Assembly: GCF_009829075.1 (NCBI RefSeq)
Contig: NZ_WUQZ01000002.1
Location: 23,958 to 87,957, forward strand
DNA length: 64,000 bases
Direction: 5' to 3'
Source: Sphingobacterium composti
GTDB taxonomy: Bacteria; Bacteroidota; Bacteroidia; Sphingobacteriales; Sphingobacteriaceae
Positions within the stretch are counted from its first letter, which is position 1. Every line of letters begins with the position of its first letter. A program made the position numbers and the translations under genes. Below, one piece after another: positions 62,143-64,000 of this stretch. The notes beneath the pieces were generated by a model that saw nothing but the letters and a program-made list of their open reading frames with translations, was not told the origin of the DNA and did not search any database.

Positions 62143-63579
62143 TTACTTAAATAAAGACTTAAATATTTCAAAAATCCCAGGTTTAGCAATAAGCACTCCT
62201 AAACCAAAATGACTTTTTGTAATTGAATCATAATTTTGCCGTAGACTTTCTATATTATCGAAAGGTATTTCAATATTAGTAACTGGCTCAAAAGTAATTA
62301 ATGCTGTGGCTTGAAACCGTTGAATATCCTTTTTATTCTTGAACTTAAAATATTTTGTATCAAGAGTTAATTCTTGGTTTGTGGTAGCATCCGTATGCAC
62401 AATTGGCTTATCAGAAAGAATAGTAATTTTGTAATGTTCGGGATCGTAAGCTTGTAAAAAAACAATGTCCTTTTGCATATGATCACGAACTCCAAGCTTC
62501 ACAATACCTCCATCATAATATTTTAAAACCTTTTCTGACGGCGAATCATAAGGCGTATTGATCGTTGATTTGTATTCTACTACAAATTCGTTCAATTCCT
62601 CATCATCCTTGATAACGTTAAGCTGCGTATCTATAAAAATTTTTCTTTTATCATTCTCATTACTTTGGTCTCTTAGGCTCAAACAATCATAGATATAACT
62701 GTTGGTATTATCTATGATTACCTTTCTATTGGTATTTTTAAAATACCTACGCATTTGATTTGCTCGACCAAATTTATATTTGGTAAGAATTCGAATTTGC
62801 CCCACACCATCCCTCACATCATAGAGCACATCATCTTGAAACCCAAAATCTGGATATACAAATTCCTTTCGTCTAGTCAATTCGCCATTTGCACGTATAG
62901 GCAAATAATTGACAAAGCAATAATAACTTCGATGTCCTAACTGACCATATTCATCTTTAATAGTAGCATCTTCAAAATATTCATTTCCTTTATAATTGAT
63001 TTTGAGAATAACGTGATTGAAATTGAATAAGCATTGCAAGTAATGAGTAACAAAAAAGTCTGCACTATAATGCACTAAAACAACCTCGGAATCTACCTTT
63101 AGATAATCTAATATACATTTCAAAAGAACTGTCTTAGCTTTACAGTCACCTTGCTTTGACGAGTAAGTATCCCAAGGCATCTGCGGCCTATGTCCATGCA
63201 TCTCTTCCTCATTGTAAATATAGCGAATATTGTTTTGGACATATTCAATAGCATATTGGACTTTTTTATCCAAATCTTCACCAAGGTTATTTAATTTTTC
63301 AATCAAGTCCGAAGCATACTCTTCTAATGGTTTGCCTTCATACGCATGTTGATAATATGGATACACCAAATTCAATAATTCTTGATAACTATATTCAGTA
63401 GTAAAATCAATATAAGGATATACTTCACGACTAACATCTACAGGATTTAAATAATTCTCTAATTCTAAAGAATACTTAGCATTAGGCTCAATAGTTCCTA
63501 ATTCTTCTGGTATTAACTCACCATTTCTATCTTTAAAAAAAGATTTCTTGAAAGCTATTTTTTTAGCCCTATTGTTGAT
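62143..63579 (-). pseudogene. transglutaminase-like protein, 5'-truncated
   Basis: The frame is open past the first ATG (63375) and reads on to about 63580 (NRAKKIAFKKSFFKDRNGE... upstream of MNLVYP), where it meets a transposase remnant. The N-terminal domain expected before a transglutaminase core in this family (DUF3857-type) is missing. The catalytic C is in QGDCKAKTVLLKC (about residue 77 from 63375), and the H/D region is HVILKINYKGNEYFEDATIK. The remaining part is a beta-rich C-terminal domain. Transglutaminase-like proteins of this type are probably periplasmic peptidases. The truncation suggests it is no longer functional. Confidence 0.75.
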
Positions 63580-64000
63580 AAGTTCAAATCAATACTGTCC
63601 AAAACATTCATCCAAGCATAATCAACGTAGCCTCTATCCACAACAACCACACATCCCTTAGGAAATGAGATGGTCTTGGCTATCTTGGATTTATGTTGTT
63701 TGCCATCGGTGATATGTACAAAGCTCGGAATACAGCCATCATAATCAAGTATAGTATGGAGTTTAACAGCTCCCTTAGCACTGCGGAATTTAGCCCAGTC
63801 GAATACACTTAAGCATAAAGGAATAATAGTTGCATCCATGAGAAATACTTTCCGCTTAAGTCTATTAAGCTCAGCTCGTCTAGGAGAATTTCTATTCCAC
63901 AAATGTTCCAAAAGTTTGTAATAAAGGTCTCGGAATAGGCGGTGATCGCGATGTTTGTTGATGTAGGATAAATTGGACTTGCTGGGTGTCCTAGAGATGC
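63555..64000 (-). pseudogene. IS4-type transposase, 3'-truncated (runs off right edge)
   Basis: The minus-strand frame enters at the window's right edge (ISRTPSKSNLSYINKHRDHRLFRDLYYKLLEHLW) and contains the first DDE aspartate in MDATIIPLCLSVFDWAKF and the second in VVVDRGYVDYAWMNV. It then changes to SIDLNLSTIGLKK and stops at 63555, before the region holding the catalytic glutamate. The motif set fits IS4-type transposases. The 3' end is lost at the junction with the transglutaminase gene (about 63580). No inverted repeats are visible inside the window. Confidence 0.82.

Overview
The window is AT-rich chromosomal DNA from a member of the Bacteroidota, most likely the Sphingobacteriaceae (Sphingobacterium, Pedobacter or a relative). 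This is inferred from a SusC/SusD pair with lipoprotein partners, a type IX secretion sorting-domain protein, Bacteroidota-type promoters (TAnnTTTG), an ATP synthase operon without atpD/atpC, and typical gene neighbours (clpC, holA next to an HsdR-N protein, rnpB). Most genes are housekeeping. No phage, CRISPR array, tRNA or rRNA was seen.

Layout. 0-6.3 kb (minus strand) is an oxygen-response region. ettA, a FixL-like PAS histidine kinase that keeps the heme-ligand histidine, and a receiver-Crp/Fnr fusion regulator appear to form one operon. It is followed by a second minus-strand operon: a D-lactate-dehydrogenase-like protein from which the NAD domain is missing, hemN, and the start of ccoI. 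That second operon has an FNR-type box (TGAT-N4-ATCA) in its promoter, and the regulator carries an FNR-type recognition helix. 6.5-19.1 kb holds clpC, carA with a possible attenuated leader, a ywbE/outer-membrane protein/holA operon, clpP-clpX, amn, and a SAM-riboswitch-controlled metY-hom unit with a short upstream ORF and a stem-loop. 19.4-27.5 kb is a four-gene SusCD-type glycan-uptake locus without any enzyme. 27.7-35.3 kb has a small membrane protein, an NtrC-like regulator, rnpB, and a string of small accessory genes (DoxX, VOC, DUF1697, SRPBCC, HopJ, NlpE, DUF1801/YdeI).

36.3-46.9 kb contains lon, putP, a mini T9SS protein, kup, an APC permease, an AcpH-like protein and tyrS. 46.9-48.5 kb is an intergenic repeat array next to a frameshifted unknown gene. 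48.6-52.9 kb carries a class-III aminotransferase, a Tat-exported SGNH hydrolase and a PiT phosphate transporter with a PhoU-like tail. 53.3-59.1 kb is the F0F1 ATP synthase operon (AtpI-like, DUF6168-like, atpB-E-F-H-A-G). 59.2-64 kb ends with a Pif1-type helicase carrying a C-terminal HTH, a cupin, and a transglutaminase-like gene that has lost its 5' part against a truncated IS4-type transposase running off the right edge.

The most interesting candidates are the heme-PAS/FNR-type circuit with its orphan LDH catalytic domain, the metY leader (riboswitch, 33-codon ORF, stem-loop), and a shared palindrome upstream of clpC and lon. All assignments come from reading the sequence and remembered family features; no database search was run.
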